DNA of 64,000 nucleotides from Stenotrophomonas maltophilia (GTDB lineage: Bacteria; Pseudomonadota; Gammaproteobacteria; Xanthomonadales; Xanthomonadaceae): positions 2,108,001-2,172,000 of the forward strand of contig NZ_CP090423.1 of NCBI RefSeq assembly GCF_023518235.1, given 5' to 3'. The notes below the pieces were generated by a model, which worked only from the letters and a program-made list of their open reading frames with translations, was not told the DNA's origin and ran no database searches. Each line of letters begins with the position of its first letter. Positions within the stretch are counted from its first letter, which is position 1. This document shows positions 1 through 9,195 of this stretch, one piece after another. The position numbers and the translations under genes were made by a program.

Positions 1-775
1 CCAGATGCCCCAGCCGGCGCGACTTCAGCGCGCGGATCACCGCGTGGGTATCGACCAGGCCGCCACGCGAGGTGTTGACCAGCATCGCACCCGGTTTCAT
101 CCGGGCCAGCGAGGCATCGTTGATCAGATGGTGGGTGTCAGGTGTCAGCGGGCAATGCAGTGACACGATGTCGGCGCGCGCCAGCAGCTCGTCCAATCCA
201 ACCATCTCGCCGACACCCGCGAAGGCTGGCGACGGATACGGGTCATGCCCCAGCACCGTGCAGCCCATGCCCTTGAAGATCCGCGCGGTCGCCAGGCCGA
301 TCTTGCCGGTACCGACGATGCCGACCGTGCGCCCATGCAGGGTGCGCCCCAGCAGGCCATCGAGCATGAAGTTGCCCTCGCGCACCCGGTTGTAGGCGCG
401 ATGGGTCTGGCGGTTGAGGGTCATCACCAGCGCCAGCGCATGTTCGGCCACGGCCTCGGGCGAGTAGGCAGGCACCCGTGCCACGAACAGGTCCAGCGCC
501 TTCGCGGCGGCCAGATCCACGTTGTTGAAACCGGCGCAGCGCAGCAGCACGGCACGTACGCCGTGCGCATGCAGAGCATGCAGCACCGGCGCATCCAGAC
601 GGTCGTTGACGAACACGCAGACGCCGGCGCACGCCTGCGCGAGCGCAGCGGTATGCACGTCCAGCGCGGCCTCGAAGTACACGAACGTAAAGCCCTGCCC
701 GACCGCATCGCGCAGGTTGGCCTCGTCCAGGAAACGGCGGTCATAGGGGCGGGCGCTGAAGACGGCAATCTGCAT
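1..775 (-). CDS. ldhA: D-lactate dehydrogenase (2-hydroxyacid dehydrogenase), 3' end cut by window
   Basis: NAD-dependent D-2-hydroxyacid dehydrogenase, probably the fermentative D-lactate dehydrogenase that reduces pyruvate in the cytoplasm. The first 258 residues are present, starting MQIAVFSARPYDRRF. The Rossmann motif GIVGTGKIG is near residue 148, followed by SLHCPLTPDTHHLI and the NTSRGG segment with the substrate-binding Arg. The catalytic Glu and His lie beyond the left edge, so completeness cannot be judged. The N-terminal sequence and FVNDRLDAPVL resemble LdhA more than the phosphoglycerate dehydrogenases. It is transcribed away from the sigma-factor gene to its right. Confidence 0.85.
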   Translation of the reverse strand, partial: MQIAVFSARPYDRRFLDEANLRDAVGQGFTFVYFEAALDVHTAALAQACAGVCVFVNDRLDAPVLHALHAHGVRAVLLRCAGFNNVDLAAAKALDLFVARVPAYSPEAVAEHALALVMTLNRQTHRAYNRVREGNFMLDGLLGRTLHGRTVGIVGTGKIGLATARIFKGMGCTVLGHDPYPSPAFAGVGEMVGLDELLARADIVSLHCPLTPDTHHLINDASLARMKPGAMLVNTSRGGLVDTHAVIRALKSRRLGHL

Positions 776-940
776 GGCAGGGTCTGGGCAAAGGTCCGCG
801 CCGACCATACCGCAGCTGCTGGCAGGGCGGAACGCCCCTGGCACGGCCAAGCCGGCGGCTGCCGCCGGTTTGCATAACGTTCTTTGGGCACGGACACCCC
901 CAGTCCATGGCTGCGCCAAGCATGAATTCATTCACGATCC

Positions 941-1600
941 GTGCGATGGCCCATCTCACTCTTCCCCATCCGGTCACGGTCGCGTAAAACTCGAAGGTGC
1001 CCCCGTCACCGTTGTCCGAGGCCAGCCCTGTCCACCCCCTCTCCTCTGCTCCATCGCGCGCCGGACCTGTCCGCGCCTGCGGATGCATTCATTGCGTTCG
1101 TACGGGAAGAACGCGGGCCGTTGTGCGCGTTCCTGCGCATGCGCGGCGTGGGACCGGACGATGCAGAGGACATCGCACAGGACTGCATGGAACGGTTGAT
1201 CCGCTACCGTGCGCACGGCGCCGACGAACTGCGCCTGCTGCTGTATCGTATCGCCCGCAACCGCCTGGCAGACCGTGGCCGTTCGCCGCAGTCGCGGCCG
1301 CACCTGTCATTGGCCGAGCACGAAGGGAGCAACGAGCCGTCCAGCTCGTCGCCCGATCCATTGCGCCAGGCCGAGTCCGGACAGATGCTGTCCCTGCTGC
1401 GGCAGGCCCTGTTCAAGCTGCCCGAGCGCGCTCGTGAGGTCTATCTGCTCAACCGCATCACCGGCATGAGCTATACGCAGATCGCGCGGCATTGTGGAAT
1501 TACCGCCAAGACCGTGGAAAAACATATCGCCCGTGCGCTGCAGGGCCTGCGCCAGGAACTCGGATCGGATCCGTTGCACAACGACAGGGACAACGAATGA
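941..1600 (+). CDS. ECF RNA polymerase sigma factor, FecI type
   Basis: Alternative sigma factor that should direct RNA polymerase to the TonB-receptor gene downstream. Region 2 is seen in EDIAQDCMERLIRY and YRIARNRLADRGR. Region 4 is the helix-turn-helix YTQIARHCGITAKTVEKHI near the C-terminus, typical of the FecI/PvdS group. The start is uncertain: the only usual start codon in frame is GTG at 941, with no clear ribosome binding site, and the first 45 residues are Arg/Pro/Cys-rich and do not look like sigma factor. A non-standard start near 1028 is possible. The stop overlaps the ATG of the FecR-like gene. Confidence 0.85.
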   Translation: MRWPISLFPIRSRSRKTRRCPRHRCPRPALSTPSPLLHRAPDLSAPADAFIAFVREERGPLCAFLRMRGVGPDDAEDIAQDCMERLIRYRAHGADELRLLLYRIARNRLADRGRSPQSRPHLSLAEHEGSNEPSSSSPDPLRQAESGQMLSLLRQALFKLPERAREVYLLNRITGMSYTQIARHCGITAKTVEKHIARALQGLRQELGSDPLHNDRDNE

Positions 1601-2565
1601 GCGGCAACCGGCACAAGGATGACGCCCGGCTGTTCGAGTGCGCCAGCGCCTGGGTGGCGCGGCTGGAAGCACCGGACTGCACCGCCGATGAGCGCGAGAC
1701 GTTCGAAGACTGGCTGGCCGAGAATCCCGCCCATGTGACCGCCTGGGTCCAGGCCGAGCGCCTGTTCCAGCGCAGCCAGGCGCTGGCGGCCGATCCGTGG
1801 TTGCGCACGGCCGCCGCCCGCGCGGCGCGCCCGCCGCGGCGCCCGCTGTGGCCGGCAATGGCGGCGGCAGCCGGCCTCTGCCTGGCCATCGGCATCGGCT
1901 GGATGGTGGCCGTCGATGGCAACCCGACGCCACTGCGCTATGCCAATGACTCCCTGCAACCCCGGCAGCAGACGCTGGCCGATGGCAGCGTGGTCACCCT
2001 CGATGCCGGCACCACGCTGGGTGCCCGCTTCGGCTGGCGACACCGCGTACTGGTGCTTGAACGCGGGCGCGTGCAGCTGCAGGTTGCACCGTCGAGCAAA
2101 GCGCTGCAGCTGCGCGCCGGCGACAGCACCATCCGCGATATCGGCACCACCTTCCAGGTCGAGCGCCTGCGCGATGGCCGGGTTGAAGTGGCGCTGCTGG
2201 AGGGCGCGGTGGAAGTCAGCAACGGCAGCGCCCAGCACACTCTGGCGCCGGGCCAGCAGCTGCAGGTGTCGCCTTCCGGGCGCATCGAGCCGGGTCCGGC
2301 GCTGTCGTCCAACGCCGCCGCCGAAGGCTGGCTGCACGGCAAGCTGGTGTTCGACGGCACGCCGTTGTCGATCGTGGTCGAACGCATGAACCGTTATGGC
2401 CGTACCCCGCTGGTGATCGCCGATCCGCAGATCGCCGACCTGGCGGTGAGTGGTACCTTCCGCGCCGGTGATGCACAGGAACTGCTGGCGGCGCTGGAAC
2501 TGGGGTGGTCCGTGGCTGGCCAGACGCGTCCGGACGGCGCGCTGGAACTGCGCCGCACCTACTGA
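1597..2565 (+). CDS. FecR-type membrane anti-sigma/sigma regulator
   Basis: Inner-membrane regulator of 322 residues that should hold or activate the preceding sigma factor in response to the outer-membrane receptor. The N-terminal cytoplasmic part has the DUF4880-like pattern (ERETFEDWLAENPAHVTAW). One membrane helix lies around residues 85-106 (AMAAAAGLCLAIGIGW). A periplasmic FecR domain follows (LADGSVVTLDAGTTL, GDSTIRDIGTTFQVE). The last about 70 residues form an STN/DUF4974-like module (RYGRTPLVIADPQIADLAV) that probably contacts the receptor. ATG overlaps the sigma-factor TGA, so the two are translationally coupled. Confidence 0.9.
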   Translation: MSGNRHKDDARLFECASAWVARLEAPDCTADERETFEDWLAENPAHVTAWVQAERLFQRSQALAADPWLRTAAARAARPPRRPLWPAMAAAAGLCLAIGIGWMVAVDGNPTPLRYANDSLQPRQQTLADGSVVTLDAGTTLGARFGWRHRVLVLERGRVQLQVAPSSKALQLRAGDSTIRDIGTTFQVERLRDGRVEVALLEGAVEVSNGSAQHTLAPGQQLQVSPSGRIEPGPALSSNAAAEGWLHGKLVFDGTPLSIVVERMNRYGRTPLVIADPQIADLAVSGTFRAGDAQELLAALELGWSVAGQTRPDGALELRRTY

Positions 2566-2576
2566 GGAGAACGGCG

Positions 2577-5366
2577 GTGAGGGCAGTACCGGGCACGCTG
2601 CAGGCAGGGCTGCGCCGCAGTCTGCTTTGCATCGCTCTCGCGTTCGCCGCATTGCCTGCATCCGCGACCGAGACCACCGGCACACTGGACATCGATGTTG
2701 CGGCTGGGCCGCTGGCCCCGGCATTGCAGCAGTGGGCGCGGCAGAGTGGCATCGCGCTGCTGTTCGACGCGCGCGAACTGGACGGTCTGCGCAGCAGTGG
2801 CAGCCACGGCCGACGCGATGTGGCGGCGGCACTGAAGGAACTGGTCGCCGGCCTGCCGGTCACCATCCTGCGTACCCCCTCCGGCGGATTCGTGGTGCGC
2901 CGTACGCGTGCCGCCGTGCCAGCGCCAGCCGAGGTTGCCACGCGCCCCGCGTTGTCAGCGCCACGCAAGGCACCCGATGTACCGCCGCAGGTGGAGCTGG
3001 CACCGATCCACGTCACTGGCAGCCGGCTGCCACGCACGTCGGTGCAGACCACTCTGCCGGTGACCATCATCGACCGCGACGACATCCTGCGCAGCGGCTA
3101 CGGCAGCCTGTTCGACCTGCTGCGGCACCTGCCCGGCATGAACGGTCACCCGGCGATGAGCACCTCGCGCAGTGGCGATTCGCAGTACCTGCCGGTCGGC
3201 GCGGCCACCACCACCAGCCTGGACGGCATGGGGCCGCGCGCCACGCTGTTCCTGGTCAACGGCAGGCGCCTGCCACGCTATCCGATGGTGTCGCTGGAAC
3301 AGGGCGGCCTCACCGACCTGGGCGGCATCCCGCTCAGCTTCGTCGAACGCATCGAACTGGTGCGCGGCGGCGCCTCGGCCATCTATGGCGCCGATGCGAT
3401 GTCCGGCGTGGTCAACATCATCCTGCGCGACCAGGCCGAAGGCCCCGAGGCGATGCTGCAGACCGGCCTGAGCAGCCGCGGTGACGCAGGCCAGTACCGC
3501 GTGCAGGCGGCCACCGGCGGTGTGCGCGACGGCGGCGACCGTTGGTTTGCCGGCGTCGACCTGTACCGCATCGAGCATGTGGCCGGCGATCGCCGCGACT
3601 GGCATGCGGAAACCTCGCAGTACCTGATCGGCGCGTTCCAGGGCAACCGCTACTGGCCGGCGCGCAGCTGCGAGGCACCGCTGCAGCGCCGCGACGATGG
3701 CTGCTGGTTCGACAGCGCACGCCCGCGTTCGATCCAGCCCGCCTCGGACACCGCCTCGGCCTACCTGCGCTACCGCCATGAGCGTGGCGACGGGCGCTAC
3801 GCCTATGCCGAGGCACGGGCCAGCCACAACCGGCAGCGCTTCGACCTGGGGCCTACGGCGGTGGCGATCGGCCTGTACGGTTTCACCTTCAACAGTGTGC
3901 TGCGCGAGGCCGGCAATGTACGCCCACGGGTGCGCGCCACCGATGCGGATCTGGCGTTCGGGCTCGGCCGCGAACAGCGTGGGCGCAGCTGGGACGCCGG
4001 CATCAGCGCCCAGCGCAGCGATGTCACGCTGGCCACGTCGGGCACGGTGCGTACCGAGCCACTGCTGCGGGCGGCCGAAGCGCTCGACTTCCTGCCCGGC
4101 TTCACCACGCTGCGCACGGATGCGGCCCAGCAGCTGTTCCCTTCCATCCGCAATCGCGGCCGCACCGAACAGTGGCAGGGCTGGTGGGGCATACAGCGCG
4201 AACTGATGCCGTTGCCCGGGGGGCATGCCCAGCTGGCCACCGGCGTTGATGTGCGCCAGGAACGCTGGACATCGCATCCCGACGCGCTGCTGAGCAAGGG
4301 CGACCTGGCGCTGGGGCTGCCGCAGCAACAGCGGCGACTGTCACGCCGCAGCGGCGGCGCCTACGCCGAACTCGGCCTGCCGCTGGCGCCCACGCTGCGC
4401 ATGGACCTGGCCGCGCGCGCCGATCGCGATGGCGGTTACAGTGCGTTCTCGCCGCGCGCCGGGCTGCGCTGGAGCCCCACCGCGCACTGGTCGTTCCTGC
4501 TGGCCAGCGGACGCGGCTACCGAGCCCCCAGCCTGTTCGAGCAGCGCCGACCGCCCGGTTACTTCGGTTCAATCGAGCTGCCAGCATCCAGTGCCCTGCC
4601 CGAATGCGCACAGCTCGCCGGCGGTGGCCGCTGCAGTGTCACCGCCGAGGTGTTCGAGAACGATGCATTGAAGCCGGAGCGATCACGCAGCCATTCGCTG
4701 GCCGCATCGTGGACGCCCACCGAAACGGTCTCGCTGTCGCTGACCCACAACATCGTCGAGCTGCGCAACGAGATCCTGGCCCTGCAACCGGCCGATGCGG
4801 TATGGAACAGCAGCACCTGGGAACTGGATGAGGACGGCCACCTGCGCAGCCTGCGCCTGTCCTTCGACAACATCGGCCGCACCACCTCACGCAACTGGGT
4901 GATGCGCGGCGAGTACCGCATTGATGCCGGTGGCAACGGCCAGTGGCTGTTCTCGCTGGATGCACTGAAGCAACAAGCGCTTCGCCGCGACCGCGGCCAG
5001 GACGCGGCGGTGGACCTGCGCGGCCACGCCACCCCGACGACGGCCGCCGTACTCAACGTGCAATGGCAGAACAGCAACTGGGATGTCGCCCTGCGCGGCA
5101 ACCAGGTGGGGCGAACGCGCGCCTGGCTGCCCGGCGCGGAATGCCCGGACGACCAGCGCGAACTGAACCACTGCATGAACCCCCGGCAGCTACGCTGGAA
5201 CCTGCACCTGGCACGCCGGCTCGGCCCTCGGATCGTCGCGGCCGTGGATGTGCACAACGTGCTGGACGCACAACCAGTGAACTACCTGGTCGGCAACGGT
5301 GGGCAGATGCCGGGACTGGATGATCCCCTCGGCCGCTACATGCTGCTGACCCTGCAGTTCCGCTGA
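2577..5366 (+). CDS. TonB-dependent transducer/receptor with N-terminal STN domain
   Basis: Outer-membrane TonB-dependent receptor of 929 residues. The GTG start at 2577 follows AGGAGA by 7 nt. After a signal peptide ending ALPASA comes an STN (secretin and TonB N-terminal) signalling domain of about 75 residues (LAPALQQWARQSGIALLFD). A Pro/Ala linker, a plug domain (LFDLLRHLPGM, ELVRGGASAIYGADAMSG) and a 22-strand-type beta barrel ending in aromatic LLTLQFR follow. Three Cys pairs in predicted extracellular loops suggest disulfides. The STN domain and the sigma/FecR genes upstream mark a cell-surface signalling system. The substrate is unknown: the neighbours give no iron, vitamin or sugar clue. 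Confidence 0.9.
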   Translation: MRAVPGTLQAGLRRSLLCIALAFAALPASATETTGTLDIDVAAGPLAPALQQWARQSGIALLFDARELDGLRSSGSHGRRDVAAALKELVAGLPVTILRTPSGGFVVRRTRAAVPAPAEVATRPALSAPRKAPDVPPQVELAPIHVTGSRLPRTSVQTTLPVTIIDRDDILRSGYGSLFDLLRHLPGMNGHPAMSTSRSGDSQYLPVGAATTTSLDGMGPRATLFLVNGRRLPRYPMVSLEQGGLTDLGGIPLSFVERIELVRGGASAIYGADAMSGVVNIILRDQAEGPEAMLQTGLSSRGDAGQYRVQAATGGVRDGGDRWFAGVDLYRIEHVAGDRRDWHAETSQYLIGAFQGNRYWPARSCEAPLQRRDDGCWFDSARPRSIQPASDTASAYLRYRHERGDGRYAYAEARASHNRQRFDLGPTAVAIGLYGFTFNSVLREAGNVRPRVRATDADLAFGLGREQRGRSWDAGISAQRSDVTLATSGTVRTEPLLRAAEALDFLPGFTTLRTDAAQQLFPSIRNRGRTEQWQGWWGIQRELMPLPGGHAQLATGVDVRQERWTSHPDALLSKGDLALGLPQQQRRLSRRSGGAYAELGLPLAPTLRMDLAARADRDGGYSAFSPRAGLRWSPTAHWSFLLASGRGYRAPSLFEQRRPPGYFGSIELPASSALPECAQLAGGGRCSVTAEVFENDALKPERSRSHSLAASWTPTETVSLSLTHNIVELRNEILALQPADAVWNSSTWELDEDGHLRSLRLSFDNIGRTTSRNWVMRGEYRIDAGGNGQWLFSLDALKQQALRRDRGQDAAVDLRGHATPTTAAVLNVQWQNSNWDVALRGNQVGRTRAWLPGAECPDDQRELNHCMNPRQLRWNLHLARRLGPRIVAAVDVHNVLDAQPVNYLVGNGGQMPGLDDPLGRYMLLTLQFR

Positions 5367-5372
5367 GAAAAT

Positions 5373-5438
5373 GGGGACGGAGGGGATTAAGTCGTTTCTG
5401 CCATGGATGCCGGATACGACTTAATCCCCTCCGTCCCC
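5373..5438. repeat. GGGGACGG-type inverted repeat (22-bp perfect arms)
   Basis: The arms 5373-5394 and 5417-5438 (GGGGACGGAGGGGATTAAGT then CG) are exact reverse complements around a 22-nt spacer. It lies between two convergent genes and its right arm touches the TAA stop of the lysoplasmalogenase-like gene. The same family recurs at 29278-29344 and as a half copy at 47411-47432. It probably ends transcription from both sides. Confidence 0.9.
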
Positions 5439-6110
5439 TTATTGCTGTTTCACCGAGCGGGCGATCGCGTACTGCGCGGCATAGTAGGTGGACAGCACCA
5501 GCAGGCTGGCCAACGGCAGGCCGCCGCCGAAGCGGTCCCAGGCCAGCAGGGAATCGCTGGCCACGAACAGCAGCGCGCCGGCCGCGGCCCAACGCGCACT
5601 GCACGCTTCCACCGCATCAGGCTGCGGTCGGCGCCACTGCCGTGCCAGGGCCAGCACCGCCATCGATGCCAGCACCACCACATACGCCAGCACCGGAATA
5701 CGCATCGGCGCCGGCAGGTGCGGCCACAGGCCCATCACGTTGAGCACGGCGAATGCGCCCAGCAACAGGGTGGCGGCGAGCAGCCCACGGCCCGCGCGCA
5801 GGCCCTCCCGGAAGGCGCTGATGTAGCACAGGTGCGCCAGCAGGAAGGCAATCAGGCCCGGCACGAACGCATCCACCGGCAACATCAGCGCGATGTCGCC
5901 CAGGCACGACAACAGCATGCCGGCCAGCACCGCGCGCCGGTAGAACGGCCGCGCGGAATCGCGCGCCTGCCAGACGATGGCCGCGATCAGCAGCGTCGTC
6001 GCCGGCTTGGTCAACCAGTGCAGCCAGCGCCCATCGCCGTGCAGGAACCCGCCAACGATGGCGAGGACCGCCATCAGCAGGATCACGCCGTCGCGCATGC
6101 GCAGTTTCAT
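5439..6110 (-). CDS. YhhN/TMEM86-family membrane protein (lysoplasmalogenase-like)
   Basis: Integral membrane protein of 223 residues with about eight predicted helices, of the YhhN/TMEM86 family. Some members hydrolyse the vinyl-ether bond of lysoplasmalogens. Family-like segments are LLSCLGDIALMLP, AHLCYISAF and a late LLFVASDSLLAWDRF, with acidic residues in membrane helices that are likely catalytic. The start MKLRMRD at 6110 is chosen because its ATG overlaps the TGA of the M61 peptidase gene upstream; a start three codons earlier is possible. The substrate in a bacterium lacking plasmalogens is unclear. Confidence 0.8.
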   Translation of the reverse strand: MKLRMRDGVILLMAVLAIVGGFLHGDGRWLHWLTKPATTLLIAAIVWQARDSARPFYRRAVLAGMLLSCLGDIALMLPVDAFVPGLIAFLLAHLCYISAFREGLRAGRGLLAATLLLGAFAVLNVMGLWPHLPAPMRIPVLAYVVVLASMAVLALARQWRRPQPDAVEACSARWAAAGALLFVASDSLLAWDRFGGGLPLASLLVLSTYYAAQYAIARSVKQQ

Positions 6111-7990
6111 CGGGCCTTCCACAGCTCGGCCAGGCGGTCAGGCTTGCCGGCAATGCGCTCCAGCACCGGGTACTGCAGGCCACCGTGGTAGTCGATGTTC
6201 ATCGTCTCGATGCGGTCGAACTGCTTCACCAGCAGCACGATCGGCGCCTTGTCCTTTGCCGCGGCCGCGACCGCATCCTTCAGCCGCTGGCTGCTGTACT
6301 CGCGGCCGCCGACGGCGATCACCTTCATGCCCGGGGCCAACCCTGCGTTGAACGCCGGGCTGTCCCAGATCACGTCGCCGACCGTGCCGCTGTCGAGCAC
6401 AGTCGCGCCCAGCGAGTAGGCCAGCAATGCCGCCTTGGCGCGCTTCTCCTGCGCCTTGTAGGCCTCGTTCGGGGTATCGCGGTAGACCAGCGTCCAGCCG
6501 GCCAGCGCCAGGCCGCCGGTCAGCGAACCATGCCCGTCCAGTCGGCCGCGCAGGAAGGTCGCCCAGTCATACGGAGCGATGCCGTTCAAGGTCGCTACCA
6601 CGTCGTCGAAGGTGTACGGGTTGACGTCCCAATCGCCATTACCGATGCCGAAGAACGCGCGCGCGAAGTCATCCAGGCTGCGGCGGTTGCCGCTCAGCTC
6701 GCGCAGCTTGCCCTCCACTTCCAGCCACAGCATCTGCCCGCCGGAATAGTAGTCCTCGCTCATCTGGTAGTTGCGGTACGGCAACGTGCGGCGCTGGGCG
6801 ATGGTCGGGTCGTTGGTGGTGTCCTGCAGCGGACGCCAGGCCAGGCCGGGACGGCCGCGGTCATAGGTGGCGGCCACATTGGCCAGCATGTCGCGCGCTT
6901 GCGCGGTGGACCACAGACCCGAGCGCGCTGCGAGCACCTGGCCCCAGAACTGGGTCTGCCCTTCGTACACCCACAGCAGGCTGTCGCCCATCGGCACGTT
7001 GAAGTTGGCGGTGGCCAGATCGGCGCCACGACGGTACTTGCCGTTCCAGGAATGGGTGTACTCGTGCGGCAGCAGGTCACGCATCCAGGCGTTGGCATCC
7101 CACTCGGTGAAGTAGCCCGGATCGGCACTGTTCTCGCTGGAACGGTGGTGCTCCAGGCCGATGCCGCCGAGGCGGTCGGTCAGCGCCAGCAGGAATTCAT
7201 AGTGGTTGTAGTGACGCGCACCGTAGAGCTTGTCGGCCTGCTGCACCAGCGCGCGGTGCATCGTGATCTGCGCGTCGGTCGGCTTCAGCGACCTGGCCTC
7301 GTCGGCGAACACGTTGAGGTGCACCGGCACCTTCGCACCCGGGTCGAGATCGATACGCTGGTAGTGCTCGCCGGCGAACAGCGGTGAGTCGACCAGGTGG
7401 TCATAGGAAATCGGCTTGAACACCACGGTGTCGCCGTCGCGGCGCGCGGTTTCCAGTGCGGTGGCGAACGACCAGCCCTTGGGCAGGGTCACGCTGGCCT
7501 GCGCCTGCAACTGGCGTGCATCGACACCGGCCGGATACAGCGAGTTGGCGTTCCACTGCAGGTTGAGCATTTCCGGGGTCATTACCACCCGGCCCTGGCT
7601 GCCGCCCTGCGAGGACAGGAAATCGAAGCGGGCGACGATCTCGCTCACGCCTTCGGGCACCTCCACCTTGAATGCGTAGACGTTGAACTGATCTCGTTGC
7701 CAGGCCAGCGGCCTGCCGTTGGCGGTGACGCGCAGGCCGGCCAGTTTGTCGATCGGGCCGGTGGGCGAATGGTTGCCGGGAATCCACTGCGGATACAGCA
7801 GCGTCATCGGGCCAGGCTTGGCCGGCACGGTCGCGGTGACCTTGAAGATGCGCCGGGCCAGGTCGCGCGCGTCCACATCGATGCGCAGCAGGCCGGGGGC
7901 GGCGGCGTTGGCCGGCGGCGAGGTCTGCGCCAGTGCGGGCGTTGCGCCCAGCGCGAACAGCACGGACATCACCAGGGCACGGGTCTTCAT
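6107..7990 (-). CDS. M61-family metallopeptidase with PDZ domain
   Basis: Secreted or periplasmic zinc peptidase of 627 residues related to glycyl aminopeptidase (M61). The signal peptide is MKTRALVMSVLFALGATPALA. An N-terminal beta domain precedes the thermolysin-like catalytic core with HEYTHSWNGKYRR, two zinc His and the catalytic Glu. The third zinc ligand is probably the Glu of LLWVYEGQTQFWG. A C-terminal PDZ domain is visible (SPAFNAGLAPGMKVIAVGG). It likely trims peptides with small N-terminal residues. It overlaps the YhhN-like gene by 4 nt, so the pair forms an operon. Confidence 0.9.
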   Translation of the reverse strand: MKTRALVMSVLFALGATPALAQTSPPANAAAPGLLRIDVDARDLARRIFKVTATVPAKPGPMTLLYPQWIPGNHSPTGPIDKLAGLRVTANGRPLAWQRDQFNVYAFKVEVPEGVSEIVARFDFLSSQGGSQGRVVMTPEMLNLQWNANSLYPAGVDARQLQAQASVTLPKGWSFATALETARRDGDTVVFKPISYDHLVDSPLFAGEHYQRIDLDPGAKVPVHLNVFADEARSLKPTDAQITMHRALVQQADKLYGARHYNHYEFLLALTDRLGGIGLEHHRSSENSADPGYFTEWDANAWMRDLLPHEYTHSWNGKYRRGADLATANFNVPMGDSLLWVYEGQTQFWGQVLAARSGLWSTAQARDMLANVAATYDRGRPGLAWRPLQDTTNDPTIAQRRTLPYRNYQMSEDYYSGGQMLWLEVEGKLRELSGNRRSLDDFARAFFGIGNGDWDVNPYTFDDVVATLNGIAPYDWATFLRGRLDGHGSLTGGLALAGWTLVYRDTPNEAYKAQEKRAKAALLAYSLGATVLDSGTVGDVIWDSPAFNAGLAPGMKVIAVGGREYSSQRLKDAVAAAAKDKAPIVLLVKQFDRIETMNIDYHGGLQYPVLERIAGKPDRLAELWKAR

Positions 7991-8116
7991 CGGGCGGCAT
8001 CCAACAACGGAGAATCCTCCGATGCTAGGCCTGTAGAGTGCCCTGCCCCATGGCCAAAGGTCATGGGCGCCCGAACCCCACCAGAAGCGACAAACCCGGC
8101 AACAAGGCCGTGAGCG

Positions 8117-8139
8117 GTAGATCCACGCCGTGCGTGGAT
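8117..8139. repeat. SMAG-type GTAG palindrome
   Basis: GTAG is followed by ATCCACGC-cgt-GCGTGGAT, a perfect 8-bp stem with a 3-nt loop. A GTAG header plus a short GC-rich stem is the layout of the SMAG repeats of S. maltophilia. It lies in the gap between the M61 peptidase start and the ispH stop. Confidence 0.7.
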
Positions 8140-8157
8140 GGGGTGCATGCAAAAGCA

Positions 8158-8198
8158 GTGCGAACCAAGGTCCGCACCCACCTTGTGCGGGTTCGCAC
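8158..8198. terminator. Composite hairpin downstream of ispH
   Basis: GTGCGAACC (8158-8166) pairs with GGTTCGCAC (8190-8198), and an inner CCGCAC/GTGCGG pair can extend the stem. It lies 20 nt beyond the ispH stop (minus strand) and may end that operon or protect its transcript. No clear U-run follows. The sequence resembles the GTGCCGACC repeat family seen elsewhere in the window. Confidence 0.5.
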
Positions 8199-8217
8199 CC
8201 AGCAGAGTCAGGCCCGG

Positions 8218-9168
8218 TCAGTCGACCAGGCGCAGGCGCAGTTCCTTCGGCAGTGCAAACACCATCGATTCCGGCTCGCCATCCAGCTCGGACACGCCGT
8301 TGGCACCCAGCTCGGCCAGCCGCGCCAGCACGCCATCAACCAGCACCTGCGGCGCCGAGGCACCGGCGGTCACACCGATGTGCTGCTTGCCTTCCACCCA
8401 GCGCGGGTCGATCTCGTGCGCACCGTCGATCAGGTACGACTCCACGCCTTCGCGGCGGGCCAGTTCACTCAGGCGGTTGGAATTGGAGCTGTTCGGCGAA
8501 CCCACCACCAGCACCAGGTCGCAGCGCTTGGCCAGGTCGCGCACGGCATCCTGGCGGTTCTGCGTGGCGTAGCAGATGTCGTCGTTCTTCGGGCCCTGCA
8601 TTTCCGGGAAACGCTCGCGCAGCGCATCGATGATGCCGCGCGTGTCATCCACCGACAGCGTGGTCTGGGTGGTGTAGGCGAAGTTTTCCGGCTGGTTGAT
8701 GTGCAGCGTGGCTACCTGCTCGACGTCCTCGACCAGATAGATCTGGCCGGTACCCGCTTCGCGGTTCCATTGGCCCATGGTGCCTTCCACTTCCGGATGG
8801 CCGGCATGGCCGATCAGCACCACGTCACGGCCGGCACGGCAGTGGCGGGCAACCTCGAAGTGGACCTTGGTCACCAGCGGGCAGGTGGCGTCGAACACCT
8901 TCAGACCACGGCGTTCGGCTTCCTGGCGCACGGCCTGGGACACGCCGTGCGCGCTGAAGATGACCGTGTTGTTGTCCGGCACTTCGTCCAGTTCCTCGAC
9001 GAAGATCGCACCGCGCTGCTTCAGGTCATCGACCACGAAGCGGTTGTGCACCACTTCATGGCGGACATAGATGGGCGCGCCCAGCGTTTCGATCGCGCGC
9101 TTGACGATCTCGATCGCACGATCGACACCGGCACAGAAACCACGCGGGTTGGCGAGCAGCACATCCAT
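8218..9168 (-). CDS. ispH: 4-hydroxy-3-methylbut-2-enyl diphosphate reductase
   Basis: Last enzyme of the methylerythritol phosphate (MEP) pathway. It converts HMBPP to isopentenyl and dimethylallyl diphosphate using a 4Fe-4S cluster. The 316 residues match the usual length. The three cluster Cys are in [24 protein letters not shown] and [14 protein letters not shown], and the substrate-binding [11 protein letters not shown] is present. It is the last gene of the run murJ-ribF-ileS-lspA-ispH on the minus strand, 27 nt after lspA, a conserved order in gammaproteobacteria. Confidence 0.97.
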   Translation of the reverse strand: MDVLLANPRGFCAGVDRAIEIVKRAIETLGAPIYVRHEVVHNRFVVDDLKQRGAIFVEELDEVPDNNTVIFSAHGVSQAVRQEAERRGLKVFDATCPLVTKVHFEVARHCRAGRDVVLIGHAGHPEVEGTMGQWNREAGTGQIYLVEDVEQVATLHINQPENFAYTTQTTLSVDDTRGIIDALRERFPEMQGPKNDDICYATQNRQDAVRDLAKRCDLVLVVGSPNSSNSNRLSELARREGVESYLIDGAHEIDPRWVEGKQHIGVTAGASAPQVLVDGVLARLAELGANGVSELDGEPESMVFALPKELRLRLVD

Positions 9169-9195
9169 CAGTTCAGTCTCCCGGCGGCGGCCGGC

